A stretch of 64,000 nt of DNA from Sesamum alatum (lineage: Eukaryota; Streptophyta; Magnoliopsida; Lamiales; Pedaliaceae), in contig JACGWO010000011.1 of the NCBI GenBank assembly GCA_034509735.1, forward strand, positions 15,471,866-15,535,865. The letters run 5' to 3'. Numbering within the stretch: position 1 is the stretch's first letter; each line of letters opens with the position of its first letter. Shown one piece after another: positions 39,274-50,755 of the stretch. A program made the translations under genes and the position numbers. The notes beneath the pieces are model-generated. The model saw only the letters and a program-made list of their open reading frames with translations, was not told the DNA's origin and searched no databases.

Positions 39274-40664
39274 TTAATAGAGCCTAAGGTTGAGTCTCCT
39301 GAGCCAGACGGAATGAAGCACCATATGCATCAAATCAAAAGATTGAGCTGGTCGATGCAGAACAAAATGCTTCTTCACCTTCGTCACCTCCTTCTGTTTT
39401 TCCAAGTACTCTTCCCTCCCCACTCCCTCCAGTATACTCTTTATTTTCCTTATTTTCCTCACCGGAACATGAATGGAAAATCGACTCCAATCAAGCACCT
39501 CACTGAACGGCAGCACGTACCCATCCGATATGATCACCGGCACACATCCAGCGTGCATCGACTCCACCACTCTCGGACTTGCTACCTCGTACCCACTCGG
39601 GCACAGACAGAATTTCGAACGCGACATTAGTTCAAAATAGTTTACGTTTTTCGGAAGGTATTCGTGAACTTGGACGTCCTTGTCTTTGTCTTTCCAGTAC
39701 TTGAAAAGCCTTCTTCTGATGTGGCCGTGAGGTCCGCCGGCGAAGAAGGCCAGAATTGTGCGGTTATCAACGTGGACCAGTGATTGATTATTGATGAGGT
39801 CAGGTGGGCCGAGGGCTTCCGGTGGGACTTTGATTTCCGGCAACGACACATCTCTTCCCGCTTCAAAACCTTCTGAAGCGTTGGCATTGCAAAGCACTCT
39901 GATCAAGTTTTTGAAAAGCTCAACGTCCCCACCCGAAACATCTGGTGCCTGCACCCAATCATAATCCTCAAATATATAATTACCTGCATGCATGCAAAGT
40001 TGAAGATATGTACGTACCCAATCATGGCATCCAACGAAAAAGTGATCGGCTCCGGCGCTCCGATTCCAATAAGGATACTTAGAAAGCGACGAGGCGGATA
40101 TAATCAGCGACGACGTTCTGGAGGTTTCGGCGGTCGTAGGTGAGGCGTGGGGAGTATAGATAGCGGACGATGTTGGTGATGCTGACGGGGAGGAGGAAGG
40201 CGTTGGCCTCGTCAGGATTGCGAGCTGCGAAAGGGTTTTGATGGGACTGGAGCTCGTCCATAATGTGGCCTTCAATGGCGTAAATGTCTTTGAGTGGACC
40301 AATGTGGAATAATGGGGGTTCGCCTTCCTTGTACACCCACACTTTCAAACCTCTTCTCCATTTCTATGTAGCTCCTGCATCCATCCATCCCACATATAAT
40401 TTCATTAATTACTGTCTGCGTACGTAGCCCAACATCACACCAAGTACTCGCTCACAACGCTATGCTTAATTTATTGCAGAAAATTTGGATAGAAAAGGCA
40501 ACATATGTAGACATAATTAACAGCTAATTGATGATGAAGGTTGATGTGTATCACTACTTCTAAGTTCATGTAAGGTTTTCAGTTACTTTAACACTAGTAA
40601 TATTGTGATAGGTGGGATTGTTCCCTCTCTTCTCCGATCATAAATATAAGTATGGAAAATTCTA

Positions 40665-40830
40665 ATCCGGACCTAATTCAGTCAAACTTGAACCAATCAT
40701 ATGGCAAGTGCAATACACTTGTCGTATGATTGATGTACAGTTTAGGGAAAGTGACCAATCACATGCCAAATGTATCACACTTACTCTATGATTGGTTTGG
40801 TTCGAACAAACCTAGTTTGGACAAAAAATT
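40665..40830. mobile_element. Short palindromic MITE, copy 2
   Basis: Same family as 39120-39255: aaccaatcatatggcaagtg ... cacttactctatgattggtt arms. It sits in the long intron between exons 2 and 3 of GT47 copy 2. A truncated third copy lies at about 40950-41040. Confidence 0.7.
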
Positions 40831-42224
40831 TCCCCCATAAATATATAGTTGGAAGTCATGGTATGAAATGAATTGTGACCAAAATGGAATTAATAAATGG
40901 TTGTTCTGGAATTTCTTTTTTACTCAAATCAGACTTAAACAAAATAAAGATTGGTGATCACTTTATTTAAATTATGCATCAATCATATAATAAGTGCATC
41001 ATATAATTAATTTAAATTTAACCAAACTGATTAAAATTTTACATTTTGAAGATATAGGTAGGTGATTTACATTACATGTTGAGGGCTAAGTACTATATAT
41101 GAATAAGGTCCCTACTGTACTGTGTGTACGGAGTGTATTCTGTCTTTTATTTTTCCCCCATATATATTAACAAATAAAGTTTAGAATAATTAATATTGTA
41201 TATTGATATAATAATAATTGTTTGTTGAAGGGGTTTTGCAGGCTGCATCATCATGATCCCATCGGGTAACTAATTAATTTATGACTTGATAATATCTTTA
41301 TTATATATATATATATATATAATATTAATTTAGTAGCAACATAATCAGTAAAGTATAAAAAATATACATTAAATTATTTAAATACTTATACAATTTTTTA
41401 TAGTTAATATATACCAATTAAAAAATATTAATGAATTATTAAAACAGTTTAAAAATCTATTTGTCCTAAAAAAAGTTTTTTTTAATAATTGAATTGTATA
41501 ATATATTGATTTTAATGTAAAATTAATGGAAACGGTCATGAAAATATATTTTTAAAATATGATGATGGCAATTAACTTTTTATACTTTCAGTCCTAAAAA
41601 AACAGTTTAAACCAAGCAGGGATTAATCTCACTTTAGATATTGATATATATATATATATACACACACATATAATGCAATTACCAATAAAAATAAGTAAAT
41701 GTGTTCAACCATCATTGTTATCATTAATTATCATTAGATTAATTCATGAGAATCACCGAATTTCAACATAAGCTTACAAGCAGTAAAATAGAAAATATTA
41801 CAAATTATGTATATATCTTTGTACATATATAGTCATAAATAAATATAAAACATTATAATTTAAATTATTTGAACTTGTTAATTTACAAAACTAGAAGAAG
41901 TTACAAATTAATTTTAAAATATAATAATAAAACTCATATACATTATATTAAATAATTATTAATTATATTATTGATGATTAAGCTTATTTTTAAATAAATA
42001 TTGGATAATATAAATAGAAATAGTATATATATATTATTATATCTAAAATTAAAATATGAAATATTGATGAAATACAATTTTAATATATGATGAATATGAA
42101 TTTGATATAATATTGATTATGTAGTTTAATATATATATATATATAATACTTAAAAATACAAAAAATATATAAGTAATTAAAAAAATAGAAAAGAAAAAAA
42201 ACTCATGACGAGCCGACTCGCAAG

Positions 42225-42320
42225 CTTTCGAATGCAAATACTGGGGCTTGAGCTCGGTTCGTGTATGAGCTCAAGCTCGAAAGTTCTTGTCGAGCCGGCT
42301 GGGCTCATCTTGCACCCCTA
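42225..42320. mobile_element. Terminal fragment of a hAT-like MITE
   Basis: The minus strand starts taggggtgcaagatgagccc and continues with GAGCTTGAGCTC-type palindromes, a common plant hAT non-autonomous end. The opposite end was not recognised. It lies inside the long intron of GT47 copy 2. Confidence 0.4.
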
Positions 42321-42950
42321 GCTAATAAAGTAGCTAAAACAATCAATATATTGGAAATATGTATGTATAAATGTACATCACGCCTGCAAAAGAAAACAAG
42401 GTCATATTAATATATAATCTAATTAATCTAACACAATTACAGACATAATTAAGATGAGGTAATGACGAATGAATGATTATATAATTAAGGTTTAGGTAAG
42501 TATATTGAATTAGGAAGTAGGAGGAAGAGATGCATGCTTAACTGATAAAATGCGAAAGGGTTTCTGTAAGAGGAGGCTGTTGGGATGAAAGCAGTCTCAT
42601 TCTTATGATGATTAGGAGGCCGCGGCGGCTTGTAAGTGTGAGTACGTGCCGCTTCAATTATGGCCGCTCGAGCTTTGGCTAATCCTTGTTCTAATCTCTC
42701 ACTATTATTAATCCCATCAACTACCTGATCATCATCAATATTATCCTTGTTCATCACAAAAACAACATTAATATTATAATGCATGATACTAATCAATGAA
42801 TATTACCTGTTGAATGGAAGCAGGAGAAGAGGAAAAGGGTAGGAAACGCAAGTGTGTGGTGCAGAGGCACGAGAAGAAGAGAATGACAAGGATTAAGACA
42901 CAAGAGTATAACAATGTACGTCCACTATTGCATCCATCCAAACTCATCAT

Positions 42951-44400
42951 CGATCGTTTCCAATATTAACGTCGATCTCTTCTTTAGAAAGCATATATAT
43001 ATATATAATGAATTAAGAGGCAAAACAATAATTACTACGTAGAGTAGTGGAGGGCGACTTAATTAGTACTTGATCTGATCAAACTCGACTTGTAGCAATA
43101 AACACACACACAAAGGATGAAGGAATAGTGGTACTTGTAATGGTAGTATAGAGTAATGAATGATGATGAAAATATTAATCGATCACTAATTTATATTAGA
43201 AATACGTTAGACTATGGAGGGACAGTTTACGCTCACATCGGCTTCGCTTTTGACTATCTATTGAGCTTGACTTTTATAACACATTCGAATGAGCATTGTT
43301 TTTTGCCTTACTTAATTTATAAGATAATTTTTTTTTTAAGATAAGAACAACTAATTAAGCGGGTTTAATTTGTTTTTTATGCATGAAATTTGAGAGAGGA
43401 GTTGGCCCGGTCTTGAATTGACTCTCCCTCTTAGTCGTCTTTAGTAAATACATATACGGAGGTAGTTTCGCAATTTCTTGTTACTCACTTTCTTTCTTAT
43501 CACCTCTAATTAAATTACTACCTACTTTTTCTATTTATTTTTACTAGTAAAATAAATGCGGATTAATTATGTGTGATGCATAATTCTTTTTTTTTTTCTT
43601 TTTTCATATTGAATTTTCTTTCTTTCTCTTTTCTTAGATAATTTGTAAATAAATAAAATATTTTGTTGAGAAAATTTTGATGAAAATATTGATATCTAAA
43701 CTTGATTAATAAAAATGAACTTCAATCCGATATTTATACATTTGGATCTTTAAGTGGAAGGTGAAAATTAATCTTAATGGTGTGATGATAAGCTTTCAAA
43801 AATTCTTTTCGAAAATATTATAAAAGCTTCTAGACTTATACATATAACTTCTTTAAAAACTTTCTCTCAAATTTTATTTTTCTAAAATCTTACATCCACA
43901 AACTTACGTTTTTATATAAAAATATTCTAAACTTTTAATTTTAAAAATTCTTAATTTCATGTTGCATTTATAGTGCTTTTAATATTCACCTCTATTCCAT
44001 CATAAACCCTTTAAAATGGTCAATTTGGAAGTTGTTCGTATATACCTTTATTTTTTATTTTCTCTAGAAAAATGAAAATAAATAAATAAATTCTATCAGT
44101 TCAAGATGTTTAAAATTCGAAAATATTGAGCAATGTACATAGTGTAAGAGGGGGAGATGGCATGCACGTTCAATCACTCAGTTATAAAATTAATTATTCA
44201 TGATAGTGAGATCATATAAGATCAATTCTTACAAAAATCGCTATATATATATATATATTTACCTTTTTATTAAACTTGCTTTAGTTTAGAAAACTTACAT
44301 TGATATTTTGCATATTTTCTATAAAAAAAGATAAAATTATCAAGGATTAGAATATATACATAAAAGAAATTTTTTGGTTTTGTCCCACAAATTAATCAAC
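42951..44400. other. Intergenic: GT47 copy 2 promoter and AT-rich DNA
   Basis: The promoter side of GT47 copy 2 (with (TA)n near 42993) followed by low-complexity AT-rich DNA. No gene or clear element seen. Confidence 0.5.
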
Positions 44401-44457
<57 letters not shown>

Positions 44458-44458
44458 C
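44401..44458 (+). repeat. (ATA/TAA)n microsatellite
   Basis: About 18 uninterrupted AAT-type trinucleotide units. Confidence 0.95.
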
Positions 44459-44485
44459 AATAAGTATTAGTCTTTAACTTTAAAT

Positions 44486-44958
44486 TGAGTTAATTACAAT
44501 TAAACTCCCTTTGAAAATGCAAAATTACACTTACACCCCATCCAAAAGTTCTCCATTTACAATTGACCACATTTCATCAGAATTTGGATAAAAAATACTG
44601 ACGTAACAAAAAAATGACATAATTATTAATTTTACCCCTTATTTAACATTCTCATGTAATAATCTTGTACTTATAAAGTGATAATTGTAATAATGTTTAC
44701 CTCACTCTATATGTATATATCACATTTATCCCCTTATAAGTATAAAATTATACATGAAAAATATGAAATGAGGGGTAAAATTAAAATTTTATATAATTCT
44801 TTTTATTTATGTCAGCTTTTTTTTGTCCAAACCCTAAAAAAGGGGGTCAGGGGTAAATGGAGAATTTTCGAAGGGGGTATAAGTGTAATTTCAAAAAAAT
44901 TTTGGGAAAAAGTGTAATTTCACATTTTTAGAGGGGGTCTAGGTGTAATTAACCCCTT
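44486..44958. mobile_element. Fold-back MITE-like element
   Basis: Left arm gttaattacaattaaactcc...tccaaaagttctccattta pairs with right arm taaatggagaattttcg...gggtctaggtgtaattaac. Internal repeats 'aagtgtaatttcaaa' occur in the right arm. Non-coding. Confidence 0.7.
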
Positions 44959-45743
44959 TAAATTATTCTAAAGTTTAAATCATAAATTTAATTTGAAAAA
45001 ATTATGAATACTTTTTCTTATAAAATTTTGTTAAAATATTAAATATGTATATATATATATATATATATTATTTTGACTTGCATTCAATATATAATTCATT
45101 GCTAACCCCCTTTATTTTAAATTGAATTCGATTATGAAATAGTTCTTCAAAAGAACAATAATCATATAAAGTTAACTACATACATCATATACCTTAATAA
45201 AAATGTTAGTAAGATATACAAATTCTATTTTTTGCCAAATTGCTTGTTCAGAACTTTTGAAATATTAACTAACATGATATAAATATATGTATATATATCT
45301 TTAGATAGAGTTTGGATATTTTAGTATTTTCATTATTCTCAATCTTATTTTTATTTTCAATAATATATATAACATAAATAAGTTTGTATATTAGAATTTT
45401 AGATGAATTATTGAAATAATAAAACCAGTAAGAATCATAAAATAATTATTTATTCCTACATTAGATTGTACATTTTATTATAATTTTCTATTTTCATTAA
45501 TGCAAGTAAAAATAAAATTTATAACTTTAGTTAATTTTTTGCTCATGATTGTTTCTTTTTCCGATCCCAATTTTTTGGAGTGTTAAGTGTGTGTATACGC
45601 TAATATTGAGTAATCATTTTTTGAAGATTTCTATAGATTATTTTTTTTAGTAAATTTTAATAATTTCATTTTGAAAAAATTGCATAACATCCCCCTGTGT
45701 TCTAGTGAAATTGAGCTAAATCTCCTTGTATTAATTCTATAGG

Positions 45744-45753
45744 CAAACAATCC
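45744..45753 (+). repeat. Target site duplication of the MULE, left copy
   Basis: caaacaatcc, identical to 49519-49528 across the element. Confidence 0.9.
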
Positions 45754-46026
45754 GGCTTATTTATTTATTTAATATTAAGAAAATAAAAAATAACAAAAAA
45801 AAAATATTATAATATATATAACACAATTGATAAAAGTCGAACTCAGAGAGTTCGACTTTTACCTAAATTTATTTTTTTTTTTTTAATTTCTGAAGTCGAA
45901 CTCTGAGAGTTCGACTTCAAGTCGAACTCTCAGAGTTCGACTTCAATCATATGAAGTCGAACACTGGGAGTTCGACTTCAAGTCGAACTCTCATTGTTCG
46001 ACTTCTACTTTACTTTTTTTTTTAAA

Positions 46027-46055
<29 letters not shown>
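45754..46055 (+). repeat. MULE left terminal inverted repeat with five palindromes
   Basis: After ~78 bp of AT-rich terminus come palindromes at 45832-45860 (aaaagtcgaactc, loop aga, inverse arm), 45891-45919, 45919-45943, 45953-45979 and 45980-46004, all variants of aagtcgaactc / gagttcgactt. The repeat ends in poly-T and an ATT microsatellite. Confidence 0.9.
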
Positions 46056-46059
<4 letters not shown>

Positions 46060-46215
46060 GTTGTTGTTTTTTTTTTTTAATCTGCATATAAGTTAAAATA
46101 AATATACCACAAAAAATATTTATTAACACAAAAAATATAATTACAGTAAAAAAATTATATTTAAATCAAAGAATAAAGTTTTAAAAATCATTTATAATAA
46201 TTACAATTCTTAAAA

Positions 46216-48205
46216 TTATTGTTGTCTTCTACGACCCCTCACTGACGCATCAGTTTGTCTTGAATGGCCCTCCCTTTGTTGGTATTGTTGTCTATCTCGC
46301 GTTTGTGGCCAATCCATCTCGTTAGGAATACGTGTGGTTTGGATTCTACCACGATGAATGATGCCACGTAAAGTAGTGTCATGGACCAACTCAAATTGTG
46401 GAACATCCCAATAATCTTCCGCCATCAAAGGATGAAAAGACTTAGAATATGTTCTCCTGTAAGCCATTATATCATAATAGTCCTTCACCATTGATGGGGC
46501 ACTAATTCTATATGCAGCGCATACCTTTTGAGCATGCGAGCACAGGATGCCGAATTGACTCCATTTGCCACATGAACATTCTCGTGTGGCAATTTTGACG
46601 ACGTGAGTGTTGAATCCATGTCCAGTCTGACGTTTTGTCACAACGGAGGCAGACTGTTGGTGCTGGTTGTATCTCGTCACAGCATGTTCAACACTTTTTT
46701 TCGAACCAACGTTGGAATAATTTGTTTGTAAAGTCCGTCCATAGTTGGTTGTTGCTTAACATGACACCACTTTTGGCCATCCTCTCACGAAAATAGTGGA
46801 CTGAACGAGCAAATGTTATTTCCACTATTGCAGTCACAGGCAATCGACGAGCCCCTTTCAGAACTCCATTGATGCACTCTGACATGTTGGTTGTGAGAAT
46901 TCCGCACCGCCATCCCGCCATCGTGAGAAGCTGTCCATTTTTCCTTCTCAATATTCTCTAAGTACACAAACGCTTCTAATTTGTGAGCCTTTATCTCGTT
47001 CATTGTTCGATTGAACTTGCTGATTTGATATTCAGAACCAGCTCTCCAACAAAGGTCCTTCAGTTCGACATTCTTGTGACGACTGTTGAAATTAGAACAT
47101 ACGTGCCGCAAGCAATATCTGTGTACTCCCTGTGGTGGCACAAAATCTGGAATTTTTTTCACTGCTCTGATGAGACCCGCATTACGGTCAGAAATAAGAC
47201 ACATCCCAGACCGTCCTCTTATAATATGTTTGCTCAACATTTGAAGAAACCAAGTCCAAGATGCTTCGGATTCTTCATCGACAATAGCAAACGCAAGAGG
47301 AAGTACCTGTTGATTCCCATCCATGGCAGCTGCAATCAACATTTGTGCTTGTACTTCGTGTATAAATGTGTTCCATCGACACTGATGACATTGCGGCAGT
47401 ATTGGAACCCATCGATACACGGTTTGAATGCCCAGAAGACGTATTTTATCACGTATGCATTGCTTGACCGCTGAAAGTATTTATGTTCCCATTCAACAAT
47501 CGTCCCTTCATTATACTTTTGGAGAGCTCCCATGAAGTTTGGTAGCTTTCGAACTGAACTCTCCCATGTGCCATAAACGGTTTCACGGGCCATCTTCAAA
47601 CTGTACCATGTCTTTTGGTATGTTATGTCGAACCCTGTGTGGTCCTTCACAGTTTGTATGACATGCTTGATTCCATATGAGGGGTCGCATTTTACCTGCC
47701 CTAATAATAAAGAAGCAATGTACCTTCTGTCTAAATTGCTGTGTTCGAGGGACATATCGTTAATAACACATGTGTGGTCCCCCTTATATTTTGTTATTTC
47801 CCAATGGCCCTTTCTCGGTTTTATTATTCCACGTAGCTCCCATCTACACCATACATCTGGAACGTGGAAAAAAAGAAGAAGATGAATACACTTTCTAATA
47901 AAATTGTGATAGACGATTATACATTATTGATACGTACCTGGGGTGCTATGTTTACAGACGACCTTCCATTTTTTTGTGGTACTCTCAAGTACCACATACT
48001 CACGCCGTGCATGTCGTATCGAGTGATCTTTCACCGCTCCTATTAAATGATCTTTATTTTTGAAAATCATTCCCACATCAAGTCTCCCTTCATTAGCATC
48101 ATAAAATTTTGCATACTTTGACGGAATGAGGCAAGACATTCCACAGGGTACAGACAGTCGGGAATTCAACCTCCATAACATTTCCCGTAGAGCACGTGGG
48201 GGCAC
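46216..48205 (-). pseudogene. mudrA: MURA-like MULE transposase, frameshifted
   Basis: Exon 1 48205-47938 and exon 2 47858-46216, joined by a GT/AG intron giving CKHSTPDVWCRWELRG. N-terminal MuDR domain (RLDVGMIFKNKDHLIGAVKD), then the DDE transposase core with VISVDGTHL and MCLISDRNAG (two catalytic Asp) and TTNMSECINGVLKGAR. The C-terminal SWIM zinc finger is CSCGKWSQFGILCSH (about 46535-46580). Three single-base frame changes are present: one base short near 47340, one extra near 46912, and a seven-A run near 46696 one base too long. Residues before ~YAKFYDANEG are antisense to the PMD ORF and have no MURA character, so the true N-terminus seems lost. It is unlikely to make active transposase. 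Confidence 0.88.
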
Positions 48206-49157
48206 AGACTGGGAGACTCATCACGCGATATACGTTAGTAGATGGGGTAGACGAGATGAAACGATTGTGCGCCGACCACCCATTTCCAACGGAAGAGATA
48301 CAGAAAATGGATATTGGAATTGGTACGGTAGAATAACGCGTCGATTCGTCTCATCATCTACTGATAGACGTGTGGAGAGTGGCTATCAACCTGGACATGC
48401 ACCAACAATACAACATGTGGTATGTTGTGCAATAAAACTTGATTCATGTTACACCTATTTTTCTCTTAGATTTAAATTCATTATTTTAAAATTGGTGCAG
48501 GAGCAATATGCAGAGACCCTTTATCTAAGTGTTCAATCTCCACCAACCAATTTCGAAGAGTCTTTGCAAATGCATCAGCGGTTTATTATCGGAATGACTG
48601 AACTTCGTGAAATGCTTTCTCATTTTCCAAGGGATAATCAGCCCGAACAACAAGCAGCACCACATGATAATGCTCCATCTACGTCCCACAGACAAAGGAG
48701 AAGCACTAGTAGAATGTCTACAAGTTCACTTAGAGGTGATGATACTATTGGGGCAGATATAGCTGGTCCATCCACACTGCATACACCTCTAAATGTATAT
48801 GAAGATTGCTACGTGCCTCAACCGCCCCAACAAAGTGATTGGTTTGATTCAGCTTTATACATGCCAAGCCAACAACCTTATTATGGACAGGTTGATCTTG
48901 ACCTTGGGCTTGGCACGAGTCAAACATATGCACCAGAATATAACATCTCACCAATTCCATTTCCAGCATTTGGTGCATATCGTGATTATGGAGAGTCTAG
49001 TTCTGCAACATCATCAAGTCGGTTGCATATGAATGCAGATAATGATGATAATGTTGAAGATGAACCGATACAAAATATGGGTGAAGAAATAAGAAGACCT
49101 CGGCGCCAACGGCACCGACGCACTTGTGGGACGGGCGGTCATTTTTTAAAATTATAA
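48126..49157 (+). CDS. Plant mobile domain (PMD) C-terminal fragment carried by the MULE
   Basis: Two exons, 48126-48419 and 48501-49157. The 81-bp GT/AG intron is a multiple of three, so the frame is also open unspliced. Spliced length is 316 residues. The N-terminal ~100 residues (FNLHNISRRARGGTDWETHH, YVSRWGRRDETIVRRPP, YWNWYGRITRRFVS) resemble the C-terminal part of PMD/MAIL-type proteins. The rest is a low-complexity tail rich in Ser, Gln and Pro, ending in RRPRRQRHRR. The catalytic-like core of PMD proteins is absent, and an in-frame TAA lies ~24 bases before the ATG. PMD proteins maintain genome stability and silence transposons in Arabidopsis; this truncated one has no known role. It overlaps the transposase N-terminus by 80 bp on the other strand. 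Confidence 0.7.
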   Translation: MRQDIPQGTDSREFNLHNISRRARGGTDWETHHAIYVSRWGRRDETIVRRPPISNGRDTENGYWNWYGRITRRFVSSSTDRRVESGYQPGHAPTIQHVVCCAIKLDSCYTYFSLRFKFIILKLVQEQYAETLYLSVQSPPTNFEESLQMHQRFIIGMTELREMLSHFPRDNQPEQQAAPHDNAPSTSHRQRRSTSRMSTSSLRGDDTIGADIAGPSTLHTPLNVYEDCYVPQPPQQSDWFDSALYMPSQQPYYGQVDLDLGLGTSQTYAPEYNISPIPFPAFGAYRDYGESSSATSSSRLHMNADNDDNVEDEPIQNMGEEIRRPRRQRHRRTCGTGGHFLKL

Positions 49158-49238
49158 TTATTATAATTAATTTTTAAAATTATATTTTTAATTTAAAATA
49201 TAATTTTTGATGTAATTTTTTTACATTTATATGCGTAG

Positions 49239-49239
<1 letters not shown>

Positions 49240-49287
<48 letters not shown>

Positions 49288-49518
49288 TTTAATAATAATA
49301 ATAATTTTAAAAAAAAAAGTAAAGTAGAAGTCGAACTTTGAGAGTTCGACTTGAAGTCGAACTCTCAGAGTTCGACTTCAGAAATTAAAAAAAAAATAAA
49401 TAAATTTAGGTAAAAGTCGAACTCTCTGAGTTCGACTTTTACCAATTGTGTTATATATATTATAATATTTTTATTTTTGTTATTTTTATTTTCTTAATAT
49501 TAAATAAATAAATAAGCC
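49240..49518 (-). repeat. MULE right terminal inverted repeat with three palindromes
   Basis: Inverse of the left repeat. Palindromes at 49328-49352, 49352-49380 and 49412-49440; the pair corresponding to two of the five left-hand units is missing. The inner edge is the AAT microsatellite at about 49240-49285. Confidence 0.9.
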
Positions 49519-49528
49519 CAAACAATCC
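49519..49528 (+). repeat. Target site duplication of the MULE, right copy
   Basis: caaacaatcc directly follows the terminal ...AATAAGCC. Confidence 0.9.
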
Positions 49529-49949
49529 CCCTGTGTAATATACAACATATAATCCCCTTCCTGTTAGAAATTAATGGAGAGTGCATGTCATGCGCCTAAA
49601 ATGCGAGTGGCCTTCTTTTTGACACTGTTGACAGTATTTTATATTTGCAAAAGTTTATTTTGCCCCTTTCTTTGATATACAAGGTAAAACCAATGCTTAA
49701 GTTTAAATATATATTTTAATATTTTATATTATTAATTAATTTAATTATTATTTATATTTAATATATTAGTAATAAATTAAATTTATTTATGAAATATATT
49801 AACTAAATACAAAATACCTAAAATGTATATAAAATTTCTGACATGTTAAAAAATTTAAATTAACAAATCACAATAAAAACTTAATATACTAAATTGACTT
49901 TTCAAATTAATATAAAATATAAATAACTTATAATAATTATATGAGTTAA

Positions 49950-50755
49950 ATACAGTCACCACCCATAAAGTATTCACCCCACATCAATTACCCCCCTAAA
50001 ATATTAAAACCTTAAAAAAAATCCTAACCTTCTAAGTCTTTTAACTTTTAAGTCTAAAAAATTCATTTTTTCCTTACTAAAAGTTGCTTTATGAAAAAAA
50101 ATTAAATGAATTTTTAAAATACTAAAATCACCTTTTGTCGAAACTCTGTCTAATTCTAGTTTCACTTGTTTATCAAACTCCTTTTATTTTTGTAATTCTA
50201 AAGTACTTGGAGCCCAATTTTATTTTAATTTCACTTGTTTGTCAAACTAAATTAAAAAGATTTATACATATATATGTATATATTATATATTTACTTAAAC
50301 AAACATACAATTAATAAAATCGAAAGGGTTGATGAGCTAATAAGAAAATATACAATTAACATATATTTATAATATATATTTATATATATGGTAATTATAT
50401 AAATGTGGTATTATATGAATGTATAAATTTATTTTTAATTTAGTTTGACAAAAAAATAAAGCTAAAATAAAATGAGCTCCAAATACGTTAGAATTATAAA
50501 ACTAAAAAGAGCTCGATGAGCAAGTAAAACTAAAATTATACAAAGCTTCAAAAAGGAGTCGCTTTGGTATTTTAAAAATCTCTTCTTTTTTTTTTTTTTT
50601 TTCAGAAATCAATTTTTAGTAAGGGTAAATTGGACTTTTTAAACTTCAAAATAAAAGGAGTTAGAAGGTCATGATTTTTTTTTTTTAAGGTTTTAATACT
50701 TCAATGGAGTAATTGATGCGTGATGAATACTTCAGATGTGGTAACTGTATTTAAC
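49950..50755. mobile_element. Fold-back element with poly-T/A arms
   Basis: Left arm atgagttaaatacagtcacc...accttctaagtc pairs with right arm gagttagaaggtcatg...gtaactgtatttaaca. Non-coding AT-rich centre. Confidence 0.65.

Larger units (their letters stand above)
39274..42950 (-). pseudogene. GT47 exostosin-family glycosyltransferase, copy 2, two frameshifts
   Basis: Four exons in the same phases as copy 1: 42807-42950, 42543-42724, 40018-40374 and 39274-39948. Exon 1 encodes a signal anchor (LLYSCVLILVILFFSCLC). Exon 3 is 357 bp; the expected frame needs 355. One extra base lies near 40346 (after the MEKRF block) and another near 40078 (before KYPYWNRS). Outside these the family blocks are intact: [90 protein letters not shown]. 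Exon 4 ends [12 protein letters not shown], as in copy 1. This is either a young pseudogene or a functional gene with two assembly errors; the sequence cannot decide. As it stands, translation stops early. Confidence 0.85.
45754..49518. mobile_element. Complete Mutator-like element (MULE), 3765 bp
   Basis: Begins GGCTTATTTATTTATTTAAT and ends with its inverse. It is flanked by a perfect 10-bp direct repeat, caaacaatcc; MULEs usually make 8-11 bp duplications, mostly 9. It encodes a minus-strand MURA-type transposase and a plus-strand PMD-like ORF. The terminal inverted repeats (about 300 bp left, about 270 bp right) match nearly base for base apart from small indels and one extra palindrome pair on the left. 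That suggests insertion not long ago, although the transposase is broken. Confidence 0.92.

Noticed and set aside
45832..46004. Regularly spaced palindromic repeats that look CRISPR-like at first glance
   Set aside because: They are palindromes back to back without unique spacers, are mirrored at the other end of a transposon, and lie in plant nuclear DNA.
48745..48978. Minus-strand ORF opposite the PMD tail
   Set aside because: Antisense shadow of the low-complexity tail.
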